64,000 bases of DNA from JAJPKK01 sp963702755 (GCA_963702755.1 CAVPDZ010000010.1:1-64000), one strand, 5' to 3'. Positions 9,931 to 19,140 are shown, numbered from the stretch's first letter. Translations and numbers: made by a program. The notes: a model not told the origin generated them from the sequence alone.

Positions 9931-10656
9931 GTGATCACGCGCGTGATCGGCGACGTGCGCCACATCGCGGTGGGCAATGCCTCGCCAATCCCCGCAACGG
10001 CGGCGCTGCTTGCCCGCGCGCGCGGCGGGGGCATGCCCTATGTGTCGCTCCTGCAGAGCCGCAAGCACAATTTCTTCACCGACGGCGGGCGCGAGCTGTT
10101 CGACTGCGCCGGCCAGGGTCGCATCGACGTGTTCTTTCTTTCGGGCGGCGAGATTGACGGCGAGGGCAACATCAACCTCGTGGGCATCGGCGACCACGAT
10201 CAGCCGCGCGTGCGATTCCCCGGATCGTTCGGCTCGGCGCATCTCTATTACGTCGTGCCCAAGGTCGTTCTGTTCCGCACCGAACATTCACGGCGCACAT
10301 TGGTGCCGCGCGTCAGCTTCATCAGCGCGCCCGGCGGCAGCCCTGCGAACGTCTATCGCCGCGGCGGCCCGATCGCGCTCGTCACCAACCGCTGCCTGTT
10401 CGATTTCGATCGGACGCGACGGCGCTTTCGCCTGCACAGCGTCCATCCGGGCCACACCGCGGCCGAGGTCGCCGACAACACCGGGTTCGATTACGACGCT
10501 CCGGTCGATGTGCCGATCACGCCGCTGCCCACTACGGAAACGCTGCGCCTCATGCGCGAGGTCGTTGCCCAGGAACTCGCGGAAGTCTATCCGCAGTTCG
10601 CGGCGTCGGTGTTTGGCGTCTCGGCCGATGATTCGTCGAGTACGGCGACAGTCTGA
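9931..10656 (+). CDS. CoA transferase subunit B, start uncertain
   Basis: Beta subunit partner of the upstream CoA transferase alpha chain. The frame holds HIAVGNASPIPATAALLARA and later GEIDGEGNINLVGIGD, typical of this family, including the SxG active-site region near FISAPGGSP. The first normal start is GTG 9931, but family-like sequence (DEELLADVITRV) already begins near 9910 in the same frame, with no ATG, GTG or TTG before the stop at 9850. A CTG at 9874 or an indel hiding the true start are the options. The gap to subunit A is filled by a repeat, which may have displaced the native start. Confidence 0.78.
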   Translation: MITRVIGDVRHIAVGNASPIPATAALLARARGGGMPYVSLLQSRKHNFFTDGGRELFDCAGQGRIDVFFLSGGEIDGEGNINLVGIGDHDQPRVRFPGSFGSAHLYYVVPKVVLFRTEHSRRTLVPRVSFISAPGGSPANVYRRGGPIALVTNRCLFDFDRTRRRFRLHSVHPGHTAAEVADNTGFDYDAPVDVPITPLPTTETLRLMREVVAQELAEVYPQFAASVFGVSADDSSSTATV

Positions 10657-10819
10657 GGTGAAAAGTTAAAAGACAATTGCGACGGTCACGTTCCTGTGAA
10701 CGGTCGCGATGATCTCCCATGCGCCGCCGCTATTTTGGAATTCGTCAAACTACGCTATGGTCGGATTCCAATCCCGCCAAACAAATCATATCCATCGATC
10801 GCACACAGGAGATCAGTTG

Positions 10820-11269
10820 ATGGCTCGTCTCACAGTCAATGGCAAAAGCTACGAGGTGGATATCGATCCCGATACGCCACTATTGTGGGCAATCCGCGAA
10901 AATATTGGGCTGACCGGCACCAAATACGGCTGCGGTGTTGCTCAATGCGGCGCCTGCACGGTGCAGATCGACGGCGTACCGACGCGCTCGTGCTCGGTGC
11001 TGGCGAGCGACGCGGTGGGCAAGCAGATCACCACGATCGAAGGCCTCGCCAACAACGGTCAGCTCACCAAGGTCCAGCAGGCCTGGGTCAATAACGACGT
11101 GCCCCAGTGCGGCTATTGCCAGAGCGGCATGATCATGGCCGTGACGGCGCTGCTCAAGGACAAGCCAAAGCCCACCGACGCCGATATCGACGCGGCGATC
11201 ACCAATATCTGCCGTTGCGGCACCTACCAGCAGGTGCGCACGGCAATCCACGAAGCAGCGAACGCGTGA
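10820..11269 (+). CDS. (2Fe-2S) subunit of an isoquinoline 1-oxidoreductase-type hydroxylase
   Basis: Small electron-transfer subunit of a two-subunit molybdenum hydroxylase, 149 residues. The plant-type [2Fe-2S] Cys are C38, C43, C46 and C58 (YGCGVAQCGACT). The second cluster uses C97, C100, C131 and C133 (PQCGYC, ICRCG). AGGAGA lies 7 bases before ATG 10820. The Mo subunit begins 8 bases after its stop, so the two are one operon. In this family there is no FAD subunit and electrons usually go to a cytochrome c, which fits the cytochrome gene just downstream. Confidence 0.92.
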   Translation: MARLTVNGKSYEVDIDPDTPLLWAIRENIGLTGTKYGCGVAQCGACTVQIDGVPTRSCSVLASDAVGKQITTIEGLANNGQLTKVQQAWVNNDVPQCGYCQSGMIMAVTALLKDKPKPTDADIDAAITNICRCGTYQQVRTAIHEAANA

Positions 11270-11276
11270 GGAGGCG

Positions 11277-13458
11277 ATGATGAACTATATGCCGAAGATC
11301 GATCGCCGCGCTTCGTTGTCGGGACTGGCGCTGCCGGCCTGGCGCTTGGCTTCCACGTTCCGTTCGCAAGCAAGGCTGCGCCGGCGACCGGCATCCTGAA
11401 GTCAACGCCTGGGTCGTGATCAAGCCGGACGAAATCGTCGTGATTCGCGTCGCGCGCTCCGAAATGGGCCAGGGCACGCTGACCGGCCTCTGCCAGATGG
11501 TTGCCGAAGAGCTCGGCTGCGACTGGAATAAGGTCGGCTACGAGTTTCCGACGCCCGGGCGAGAACCTCGCTCGCAAGCGCGTGTGGGGCGAATATCTGA
11601 CGGCCGGCAGCCGCGGCATTCGCGCCTCCCAGGAGATCGTCCGCAAAGGCGGCGCCGCGGCGCGGATCATGCTGATCGAGGCCGCCGCCAATCAATGGAA
11701 AGTGCCGGCGGCGGAATGCACCGCCGCGAACGGCGTCATCACCCACACGGCCTCGGGCCGCACAGTGACTTTCGGCAAGGTCGCCGAGCCGGCCGCGAAA
11801 GTCGAGCCGCCGGCGGACATCAAGCTCAAGGACCCGAAGGACTGGAAGCTGATCGGCAAGAGCGTCAAGCGCCTCGACACCATCGGCAAAGTCCAGGGCC
11901 AGACGGTCTACGGCATCGACGTCAAGCTGCCGGGCATGGTCAATGCCGCACTCAAGGCAGTGCCCGTGTTCGGCGGCCAAGCTCAAGAGCTTCGACGCGA
12001 CCAAGGTCGCGTCGATGAAGGGCGTCAAGAAGGTGATGAAGGTCGACGACAATGCCGTCGCCGTCGTCGCCGACACTTGGTGGCACGCCAAGAGCGCGCT
12101 CGAAGCTTTGCCGGTCACGTGGGATTCAAGGTCCGAACGATCAAGGTCTCGAGCGCATCGATCGCCGACTTCCTCAAGGCCGGCCTCGATGCCAACAAGG
12201 CGATCATCGGCAACAGAGCGGCGACGTCAAAGCAGCGCTCGCCTCTGCGGCGAAGAAGGTCGAGGCGGTCTACGCCTATCCCTATCAGCACCACGTCACC
12301 ATGGAGCCGCAGAACGCGACGGCGCTCTACACCTCGGACAAGTGCGAGGTGTGGTGTCCGGTGCAGAACGGCGAGCAGGCGCTGGCCGCGACCGCCGAGG
12401 CCTGCGGGTCTGCCGGTCGGCAAGTGCGAAGTCTACAAGACCTTCCTCGGCGGCGGCTTCGGACGGCGCTCCACGTCAGTGGACTACGTTCGACAGGCCG
12501 TCCAAATCGCCAAGGAAATGCCGGGCACGCCGGTGAAGCTGTTGTGGACCCGCGAGGAGGACATGACGCACGGGTGGTATCACCCGATCACCCAATGCAA
12601 GATGACGGCCGGCCTCGACGACAAGAACAACATGACGTCGCTGCACGTGCGCATCTCGGGCCAATCGATCCTTGCGACGGTCATGCCGGCCCGCATCGAG
12701 GACGGCAAGGACGCGGCAACGTTCGCGGGCTTCTACAAGGGCGGCGCGGAAGCGGCGTTCGGCTACGAGGCCATCCCGAACATCCTCGTCGATCACGCCA
12801 TGCGCAATCCGCACGTGCCGCCGGGCTTCTGGCGGGGCGTCAACATCAACCACAATGCCATCTACATCGAAAGCTTCATGGATGAGCTGGCGAAGGAAGT
12901 CGGGCGTCGATCCGCTCGAGTTCCGCCGCAGGTTGATGACGAACAATCCGCGCCATCTCGCGGTGCTCAACGCCGTCGGCCGAAAAGGCGGGCTGGGGTA
13001 AGCCGGCGCCCAAGGGTGTCTATCGCGGCCTTTCCCAGCACATGGGCTTCGGCAGTTACGTGGCGGCGTGCGCCGAAGTCTCGGTCGACGGCAACAAGGT
13101 GAAGGTCCACCGCATCGTCGGCGCGACCGATCCGGGCTATGCGGTCAATCCGGGCCAGATCGAGCGGCAGATTGCCGGCTCGTTCGTGTACGGGCTGACG
13201 GGGTTGTTCATGGGCGAATGCACCGTCAAGGACGGCGCTGTCGAGCAGGAGAACTTCGACAGCTACGACATGATGCGCATCAGCCAGATGCCGAAGGTGG
13301 AGGCGATCGTCATGCCGTCCCACCACGGCGTCTGGGGCGGCGTCGGCGAGCCCACGATCTGCGTCGCCGCGCCGGCCGTGCTCAACGCCATCACGGCCGC
13401 GACCGGCAAGCGCTATCGCACCTTCCCGCTCAAGAACCACGGCTTGACCCTTGTCTGA
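11277..13458 (+). pseudogene. Isoquinoline 1-oxidoreductase-type molybdenum subunit, broken by about ten frameshifts
   Basis: Large Mo subunit (IorB type), about 725 residues if repaired. A Tat signal is visible after repair (RRAFVVGTGAAGLALGF), then VIKPDEIVVIRVARSEMGQG, FLGGGFGRRS at the Mo site and GGVGEPTICVAAPAV with the catalytic Glu. Frame changes are needed near 11311, 11394, 11557, 11977, two between 12125 and 12155, 12213, 12407, 12902 and 12979. Most are one extra G or C in a run (for example CCCGGGCGAG for CCCGGCGAG). Between breaks the protein is intact, so local sequence error is more likely than decay. If real, the enzyme is dead. Confidence 0.8.
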
Positions 13459-13513
13459 GCGTTCTGGCGGTGGTCCCGCGGCAATTCGCGGTGACCGCCG
13501 CCGGCTTTTCGAA

Positions 13514-13813
13514 ATGTCAGGCGTGCGGGTGCGGTTCGCCGCGGCCGCCGCTCTGATTGCGGATGTTGCTGTTCCGGCGATGGCCGCGGATGCGCCGCCC
13601 GGCGCGGCCTCGTGCTCCGGATGCCACCCTGCGACGGCGAAGGTGGAGACGCCGGTCGCGCGGCTCGTCGGGCAGGATCCGGCGGCGATCGTCGCGGCGA
13701 TGCAGGCGTTCCGCACCGGTCGGCGTCCGGCGACCGTGATGGATCGCATCGCCAAAGGCTTCTCCGATGACGAGGTAAGGGCGATCGCGGCCTGGTACGC
13801 GGCCCAGCGGTGA
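13514..13813 (+). CDS. Small periplasmic c-type cytochrome
   Basis: A 99-residue class I cytochrome c: signal peptide MSGVRVRFAAAAALIADVAV ending near AMA, heme motif CSGCH at 34-38, and a likely Met ligand in RPATVMDRI. An upstream in-frame ATG at 13451 overlaps the Mo subunit stop, but ATG 13514 gives a sensible signal peptide. Its stop overlaps the start of the next gene (GTGA). Position suggests either the electron acceptor of the IorAB-type enzyme or the FccA/SoxE-like partner of the flavoprotein that follows. Confidence 0.85.
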   Translation: MSGVRVRFAAAAALIADVAVPAMAADAPPGAASCSGCHPATAKVETPVARLVGQDPAAIVAAMQAFRTGRRPATVMDRIAKGFSDDEVRAIAAWYAAQR

Positions 13814-15096
13814 TCCGCATGACCCCAGCAGCACCGAGCCGCCGTCAGGTTATCGCTGCTGCAGCAGCCGGAGCCGCGAGCGCGGCCCTGCCACGCCCGT
13901 TGCGCGCACAAGGCGCACAACCGCGCATCGTCGTGGTCGGCGGCGGATTTGGTGGCGCGACCGTCGCGCGCTTTCTCAAGCGGGCCGATCCGAAGCTCGA
14001 CGTGACGCTGGTCGAGGCGAATCCGATTTTCACGTCGTGCCCGTTCAGCAACGAAGTCATCGCCGGCCTGCGCGATATGGCAAGCCAGTACTTCCGCTAT
14101 GACCGGATCGCGGCGGACGGTATTGCCATCGTGCATCAGCCGGCAATCGCGGTCGATGCGGCCGCCCGCAGTGTCACGATGGGTGACCGCACGCGGCTCG
14201 GCTACGACCGACTCGTGATCGCGCCCGGGATCGATCTGCGGTTCGATGCACTGCCGGGCTACGACGAGGCGGCGGTCGAGCGCATGCCCCATGCCTGGAA
14301 GGCCGGCGAGCAGACGGTGCTGCTGCGTCGCCAGCTTGAAGCGATGGAGGACGGGGGCACGGTGGTGATGGCGCTGCCGGCGCTGCCCTACCGCTGCCCG
14401 CCGGCGCCTTACGAGCGCGCCAGCCTGATCGCCTATTACCTGAAAACGAAGAAGCCGCGCTCGAAGATCATCGTGCTTGATGCCAAGGACACGTTTTCGA
14501 AGCAGCGCCTGTTCGAGAACGCGTGGAAGGAGCTTTATCCCAATCTCGAATGGATATCGTTGTCGTCCGGCGGCAATCCGACCGGGGTCGACGCCAAGAC
14601 CAAAACCATCATGTCGGACTTCGACACCTACAAGGCCGACGTCGCCAACGTGATCCCGCCGCAGAAAGCCGGTCGCATCGCGGAGCTTGCGGGCGTTGCC
14701 GATCGCACCGGCTGGTGCCCGGTTGACCCGGTGACATTCGAGTTCGCGCTCATTCCCGGCATCCATGTGGTCGGCGATGCCGCGATCGCGGGCGCCGTGC
14801 CGAAGTCTGCCTTCGCCGCCAACGCAGCGGCCAAAATCTGCGCGGTCGCGGTGGCGCACCTCGTTCGCGGCGAGGCGCCCCCGCCGCCGAAATTCGTCAA
14901 CACCTGCTACAGCGTTGTCGCGCCCGACTACGGTTTCTCGATCGCGGGCGTCTATCATCCGGTCAACGGCCAGTGGCAGGAAGTCGAAGGCGCCGGCGGC
15001 ATCAGCCCGATCGACGCGCCGCCCTCGTTCCGCAAACAAGAAGCATTGCTAGCCGATGGCTGGTTCAACACCATCACCGCCGAAATCTTCGGCTGA
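13810..15096 (+). CDS. soxF: SoxF/FccB flavoprotein (sulfide dehydrogenase flavin subunit)
   Basis: Periplasmic FAD flavoprotein that oxidises sulfide and passes electrons to a c-type cytochrome. 428 residues from GTG 13810 (ATG 13819 is possible). Tat signal SRRQVIAAAAAGAAS, FAD motif VVVGGGFGGA at 41-50, and the Cys set of the family: C77 in FTSCPFSNEV (site of covalent FAD in FccB), C196 in YRCPPAP and C366 in VNTCYSVV, the redox pair near the flavin. GVADRTGWCPVDPVTFE and HVVGDAAIAG are also typical. The preceding 99-residue cytochrome is its natural partner. Confidence 0.92.
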   Translation: MIRMTPAAPSRRQVIAAAAAGAASAALPRPLRAQGAQPRIVVVGGGFGGATVARFLKRADPKLDVTLVEANPIFTSCPFSNEVIAGLRDMASQYFRYDRIAADGIAIVHQPAIAVDAAARSVTMGDRTRLGYDRLVIAPGIDLRFDALPGYDEAAVERMPHAWKAGEQTVLLRRQLEAMEDGGTVVMALPALPYRCPPAPYERASLIAYYLKTKKPRSKIIVLDAKDTFSKQRLFENAWKELYPNLEWISLSSGGNPTGVDAKTKTIMSDFDTYKADVANVIPPQKAGRIAELAGVADRTGWCPVDPVTFEFALIPGIHVVGDAAIAGAVPKSAFAANAAAKICAVAVAHLVRGEAPPPPKFVNTCYSVVAPDYGFSIAGVYHPVNGQWQEVEGAGGISPIDAPPSFRKQEALLADGWFNTITAEIFG

Positions 15097-15203
15097 GCGC
15101 GGCGGGATTTGTCTCGCGCTCTTCGCGGATGGGCGGCTTTGGCGCCGTCGCCTATCCACTGCGCGCGCCTCTCTCTTTCCTCGTTCCCGCTCGGGCGCGT
15201 CTC

Positions 15204-15320
15204 TCTTTCCCCTCCCCCGCTTGCGGGGGAGGGTCGGGAGGGGGCCCCTCCGCAAGTCCGTGCCGTGGAGCGTGCCCCCCTCCCCCAACCCTCCCCCGCA
15301 AGCGGGGGAGGGGAAAAAGA
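15204..15320. repeat. Palindromic repeat, family C
   Basis: Left half CCCTCCCCCGC-TTGC-GGGGGAGGG, spacer, right half the inverse, almost identical in plan to 9702-9813. It sits directly in front of the soxX signal peptide and appears to have replaced or split that gene's leader. Confidence 0.8.
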
Positions 15321-15829
15321 AAGGCGTACCCGAGGCGGAGAGGAAAGGCCGTCGCGCGTTACGCCACTCTGCCAAAATCGCTTGCGGACTCGCAGCCATA
15401 TTCCTCTGCGCCCCTTCGCTCGCCGCGGAGACGGCGCCGCGGCCCTACACCGTCATCGGCGATGCCATCCCCGCCTCTCTCACCGGCAAGCCGGGCGACC
15501 CGACGCGCGGCAAGACGATCGTCGCAAGCCGGCAGACGGGGTTGTGCCTGCTCTGCCACTCCGCGCCGCTGCCGGAGGAGAAATTCCAGGGCACCATCGG
15601 GCCGGATCTCAAGGGCGCCGGTTCGCGCAACACCGAAGGCCAGTTACGGTTGCGAATCGTCGATTCGAGCTTAGTTGACCCGGGGACGATCATGCCGTCC
15701 TACTATCGGCTCGACGGCCTTGACCGCGTTGCGCCGGCGTTTCGCGGCAAGACCGTCCTGACGGCGGATGAAATCGAGGACGTGGTGGCGTTCCTCATGA
15801 CCTTGCGTGATGACACGAGGCATCCATGA
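15260..15829 (+). CDS. soxX: SoxX cytochrome c, start obscured by a repeat
   Basis: Monoheme subunit of the SoxAX complex, which links thiosulfate to SoxYZ in the periplasm. The signal peptide core (KIACGLAAIFLCAPSLAA) ends near 15427, then mature sequence ETAPRPYTVIGDAIPASLTG, heme motif CLLCH and the Met region PGTIMPSYYRLDGL, all typical of SoxX. No ATG, GTG or TTG lies in frame between the palindromic repeat and the signal peptide; the nearest in-frame GTGs (15260, 15272) are inside the repeat. Translation may start there or a start was lost. Its stop overlaps the soxY ATG. Confidence 0.85.
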   Translation: MPWSVPPSPNPPPQAGEGKKKGVPEAERKGRRALRHSAKIACGLAAIFLCAPSLAAETAPRPYTVIGDAIPASLTGKPGDPTRGKTIVASRQTGLCLLCHSAPLPEEKFQGTIGPDLKGAGSRNTEGQLRLRIVDSSLVDPGTIMPSYYRLDGLDRVAPAFRGKTVLTADEIEDVVAFLMTLRDDTRHP

Positions 15830-16293
15830 ACGAGACTGACAAGGCGCCGACACGGCGTGCCGTGCTGATCGGGGCGGCCGGAGCGGCGCTGACGCCGATC
15901 CTGGTGCGCCGCGCCGACGCGACGCCGGCCACGATGAAGGCCGCGATTCACCGCGTGATCGGCGAATTGCCGGTCAGCAAGGGCAGGGTGAGCCTCGACA
16001 TCCCGCCGCTCGTCGAAAACGGCAACACCATCGCCATGACGGTCTCGGTCGAAAGCCCGATGAGCGCGACCGACTACGTCAAGGCGATCCACGTCTTCAA
16101 CGAAAAGAATCCGCAGCCCGATGTGATCTCGGTGCACCTCGGCCCGCGCGCGGGCAAGGCAGCGTTCTCGACCCGCATCCGCCTCGCCGATTCTCAAACC
16201 GTGACCGCGATCGCCGAGATGAGCGACGGCTCGCTGTGGTCGGATGAGGCCGAGGTCATCGTCACCATCGCGGCCTGCCTGGAGTACAACTAG
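15826..16293 (+). CDS. soxY: SoxY sulfur carrier with an unusual C-terminal arm
   Basis: Subunit of the SoxYZ carrier on which thiosulfate sulfur is bound through a Cys on a swinging C-terminal arm. 155 residues, Tat signal (TRRAVLIGAAGAAL), then an immunoglobulin-like domain. The arm Cys is present (C151), but the tail reads TIAACLEYN instead of the usual GGCGG. ATG 15826 overlaps the soxX stop and soxZ follows 2 bases after the soxY stop, so translation is coupled. Confidence 0.9.
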   Translation: MNETDKAPTRRAVLIGAAGAALTPILVRRADATPATMKAAIHRVIGELPVSKGRVSLDIPPLVENGNTIAMTVSVESPMSATDYVKAIHVFNEKNPQPDVISVHLGPRAGKAAFSTRIRLADSQTVTAIAEMSDGSLWSDEAEVIVTIAACLEYN

Positions 16294-16295
16294 CC

Positions 16296-16616
16296 ATGGC
16301 CCGGATGCTCATCAACGTTCCGCCCAAGGCGAAGCGCGGCCAGGTCGTCGAGATCAAGACGCTGATCTCGCACGTCATGGAGACCGGATACCGCCGCAAC
16401 GAGACCGGCGTCGCGATCCCGCGCGACATCATCAACCTGTTCGTCTGCACCTATAACGGCGAGGAAATCTTTCGCGCCAGCCTCTATCCGGCGATCTCGG
16501 CCAATCCGTTCATCACATTCTTCACGACGGCGACCGAGAGCGGCACGCTTGAGTTCAAGTGGACCGACGATCACGGCCATGTCGAAAGCGGCACCGCCAA
16601 GATTGCGGTCGAATAA
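16296..16616 (+). CDS. soxZ: SoxZ sulfur carrier subunit
   Basis: Partner of SoxY in the periplasmic SoxYZ heterodimer. 106 residues, the family's normal length, with no signal peptide of its own (it is co-exported with SoxY). Recognisable segments are IKTLISHVMETGYRRN, FVCTYNGEEIFRASLYPAI and FKWTDDHGHVESG. The gene begins 2 bases after soxY and soxA follows within 10 bases. Confidence 0.95.
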   Translation: MARMLINVPPKAKRGQVVEIKTLISHVMETGYRRNETGVAIPRDIINLFVCTYNGEEIFRASLYPAISANPFITFFTTATESGTLEFKWTDDHGHVESGTAKIAVE

Positions 16617-16626
16617 TCAAACCTCG

Positions 16627-17411
16627 ATGCGCGGCGCGGCGGCGTTCGGTGCGGCGTGTCTCGTCTGCGCTGCGTTCTCGCCATTGCTTGCCGCCGATAT
16701 CCCGCCAGCCGAGCGTCGTTCGGGCTACGCGGACCTGAGCCGCGAAACCCGCGCGATGCAGGACGACGACACGGCGAACCCCGCCATGCTGTCGGTGCTC
16801 GACGGCGAAGCGCTCTGGAACCGCAAGGCGGGCGCGGCAGCACGCTCGTGCGCCGATTGCCATGGTGATGCAACGCAAAGCATGAAGGGTGTGGCGGCGC
16901 GCTATCCGGCATTCGATGCCGAGAGCGGCAAGCCGGTCGATCTCGAACAGCGCATCAATCTCGAGCGCGTTCGTCATCAGCAGGCGCCGCCGCTGCGGTT
17001 CGAGAGTCGAGCGAATTGCTGGCACTGTCGACCTACGTCGCGCTGCAATCGCGCGGCGAGCCGATCGCGCCGCCCAACGACGAGCGGCTCGCGCCGTTCA
17101 TCGCGGCCGGGCGCGCGTTCTTCAATCTGCGCCAGGGCCAGCTCAACCTGTCGTGCGCGCTGTGCCATGACGACAATTGGGGCAAGCGGCTTGCCGGCAA
17201 CATCGTGCCGCAGGGACACCCGAACGGCTATCCGCTCTATCGGCTCGAATGGCAGAGCGTCGGGTCGCTGCAGCGCCGGCTGCGCAACTGCATCTCCGGC
17301 ATGCGCGCCGAAGTCCCCGAGTACGATTCGGCGGACTACGTCGATCTCGAACTTTTCCTGATGCAGCGCGCCGCCGGCATGCCGATGGAGTCGCCCGCCG
17401 TGCGGCCGTAA
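16627..17411 (+). CDS. soxA: SoxA diheme cytochrome, frameshifted near 17013
   Basis: Diheme subunit of SoxAX, which joins thiosulfate to the SoxY Cys. Signal peptide ends near LLAADIPP; heme motifs are CADCH (75-79) and CALCH near 17158. The ligand/active-site Cys is in RLRNCISGMRAEVP. One base is missing near 17013: the first frame reads RFESRANCW, and the second resumes with ELLALSTYVALQSRG, which is what SoxA has here. ATG 16627 gives the signal peptide; no strong ribosome site precedes it. No soxB or soxCD follows: the next gene is on the other strand beyond a repeat. Confidence 0.88.
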
Positions 17412-17460
17412 ACCGCCGTTGATGGTGGCGGGTCATTCGGCAGCGATTTGGAGAAACTTC

Positions 17461-17560
17461 GTAGGGTGGGCAAAGCGAAGCGTGCCCACCGTCCGTCCTC
17501 CGCAATTTGGCAAGGCCCGCGTGGGCACGCGCGGACAAGTCCGCGCTTTGCCCACCCTAC
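17461..17560. repeat. Palindromic repeat, family D
   Basis: Begins GTAGGGTGGGCAAAGCG and ends CGCTTTGCCCACCCTAC, a 17-base inverted pair, with inner arms around CGTGCCCACC / GTGGGCACG. It lies between the convergent soxA and MmgE/PrpD genes. Related elements occur at 31129-31262 and, as a half copy, at 27729-27771. Confidence 0.85.
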
Positions 17561-17566
17561 CGATCG

Positions 17567-18950
17567 CTATGGAGTGCTGCTTGCTCTGAGCGCCAGCAAA
17601 TTCAACGGCCCGTCGTAGATCGTTCGCGCGCGCTCAAGCGACGATGCGATCGCTGTTTCCGGCCAGCCGCCGTGGCGGGCGTTGAGAACGAACTTGTCCT
17701 CGACGTCCTGTCGCGTCAGCGGCTCGTGGGCGCCGCCGCGCATGTAGGGCTGGCGCTCCTCGATCACGCGGCCGTCGCGGAGCACCGCGCGGATGTGGCC
17801 GGTGTAATTCTTCGGATACGGATTGTCGGGGTCGATCACGTAACGGACCTTGGCGGCGACACCCAGCACGGCCGGGTCTTTGACAGCAGCATCAGTGAAG
17901 TCGCCCAGCCCGACGTTGCCGCGCACGAAGCCCGCGGCGATGCAGTAGGGCGTCGAGAACTTGCCGGCATAGCCGTTGGCGGGATGCTGCTTGTCGGCGA
18001 GCGGTTCCCACAGCCGGTGCACGGTGCCTTCGGCGACGTCACAGACGAGTTCGGCGATCTGCTCGGCCGCGATCCCATGCGCGGCAAGCCTGCGCGCGCA
18101 ATCGATATAGGGATGCGTCATGGTCCCGCACGGATAGGGCTTGAAGGCGAGCGTCTCGGTCACCCAGCGCGTGCCGAAGTCGCCGACAAGCGCGTCGTAA
18201 TCGCCTTTGGTCGTATGGGCGAAGCCGTGAAAGAGGCCGTGAGTGCCTTCGAAGACGGTGCGCGGCCCGGTGAAGCCGTGCTTTGCCATCAGCGCGGCGC
18301 GCAATCCCGATTGCGCGGCCCAGCCGGCATGCATGCGCTTGGTCCACGTGCCTTCGGCGAGATATTCGATGATCCCTGACGCCATGCTGCCGGCGATGCC
18401 GAGCGCATTCACGATGGCGCGGCGGTCGAGCCCGAGCGCGGCGGCAACGCCCGCCGCCGCGGCCATTGCGCCGAAAACCGCCGTCGGATGGAAGCCCGCC
18501 TTGTGCACAAGCTTCGGCGTGACGAGCGAGAGCCGGCACACAGTCTCGACCCCGCAGCGACGCCGACAAGTGCGGCAGCGCCCGCCGGGCGGTGGCGCTC
18601 GCAGCGGCAAACACGGCCGGCACGATGACTGCGCCGGCATGCACCGGGCCGCCCTCGAAGGTGTCGTCGAAATCTTCGCCGTGGGCGGCCGTGCCGTTGA
18701 CGAGCGCCGCAGCGACGGCGCTGAGCGAGCGCCGATGGCCGATCGCGGTGCACGGGCCGTCGTCATCGCAAGCAGCAAGCGTGCTCGTGACATAATCGAA
18801 GCGGCGCGCGGTCAGGCAGAGGCCGACCACGTCGACCGCCAAGTCCTCGCATTTGGTCCGTACCGCAGCCGGCAGCCGTCGCGGATCGATGGCCGCGATG
18901 CGCTCGGCAAGCTGGTCGGCAACCGCGATAGTCGGAAGAGGCTCGTTCAT
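17567..18950 (-). CDS. MmgE/PrpD family protein, frameshifted near 18553
   Basis: Related to 2-methylcitrate dehydratase and cis-aconitate decarboxylase; cytoplasmic, about 460 residues. The N-terminal part (VVGLCLTARRFDYVTSTL, GTAAHGEDFDDTFEGG) and the C-terminal part (ALGIAGSMASGIIEYLAEG, FKPYPCGTMTHPYIDCA) are both clear family segments but lie in different frames. An extra G in CTGCGGGGTCGAG (minus strand) explains the break and gives SASLRVETVCRLSLV. Start ATG 18950 (MNEPLPTIAVADQLA). The substrate is unknown; such genes often sit with catabolic CoA-transferase genes, as here. Confidence 0.82.
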
Positions 18951-18967
18951 GGGCGGTTCTGGATCGC

Positions 18968-19140
18968 CTCCCCCTGGAGGGGGACGAGCCTGCCCCGGAC
19001 TTGATCCGGGGTCGGCCGCGCTAGCGGCCGGGAGGGGGTGACAGCGGTTCCACATATTCGATTTCGCTTATTTGTCGCACGGCTGACTCCCCACCCCGGA
19101 CTGCCTGCGGCAGTCCGACCCTCCCCCTCCAGGTGGAGGG
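18968..19140. repeat. Composite palindromic repeat, family C-like
   Basis: Left end CCTCCCCCTGGAGGGGG and right end CCCTCCCCCTCCAGGTGGAGGG, with inner inverted pieces such as CCCCGGACTTGATCCGGGG, GGCCGCGCTAGCGGCC and CTGCCTGCGGCAG. The hairpin-rich block separates MmgE/PrpD from the crotonase gene on the same strand. Confidence 0.7.

Noticed and set aside
12967..15039. A 690-residue minus-strand frame opposite SoxF
   Set aside because: Shadow frame: Arg-rich low-complexity translation, whereas the plus strand shows SoxF with its FAD and Cys motifs.
17461..17560. Strong inverted repeat between convergent genes as a dedicated terminator
   Set aside because: No T run follows either arm and the same element occurs elsewhere in other contexts, so it is listed as a dispersed repeat. 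It may still halt transcription incidentally.
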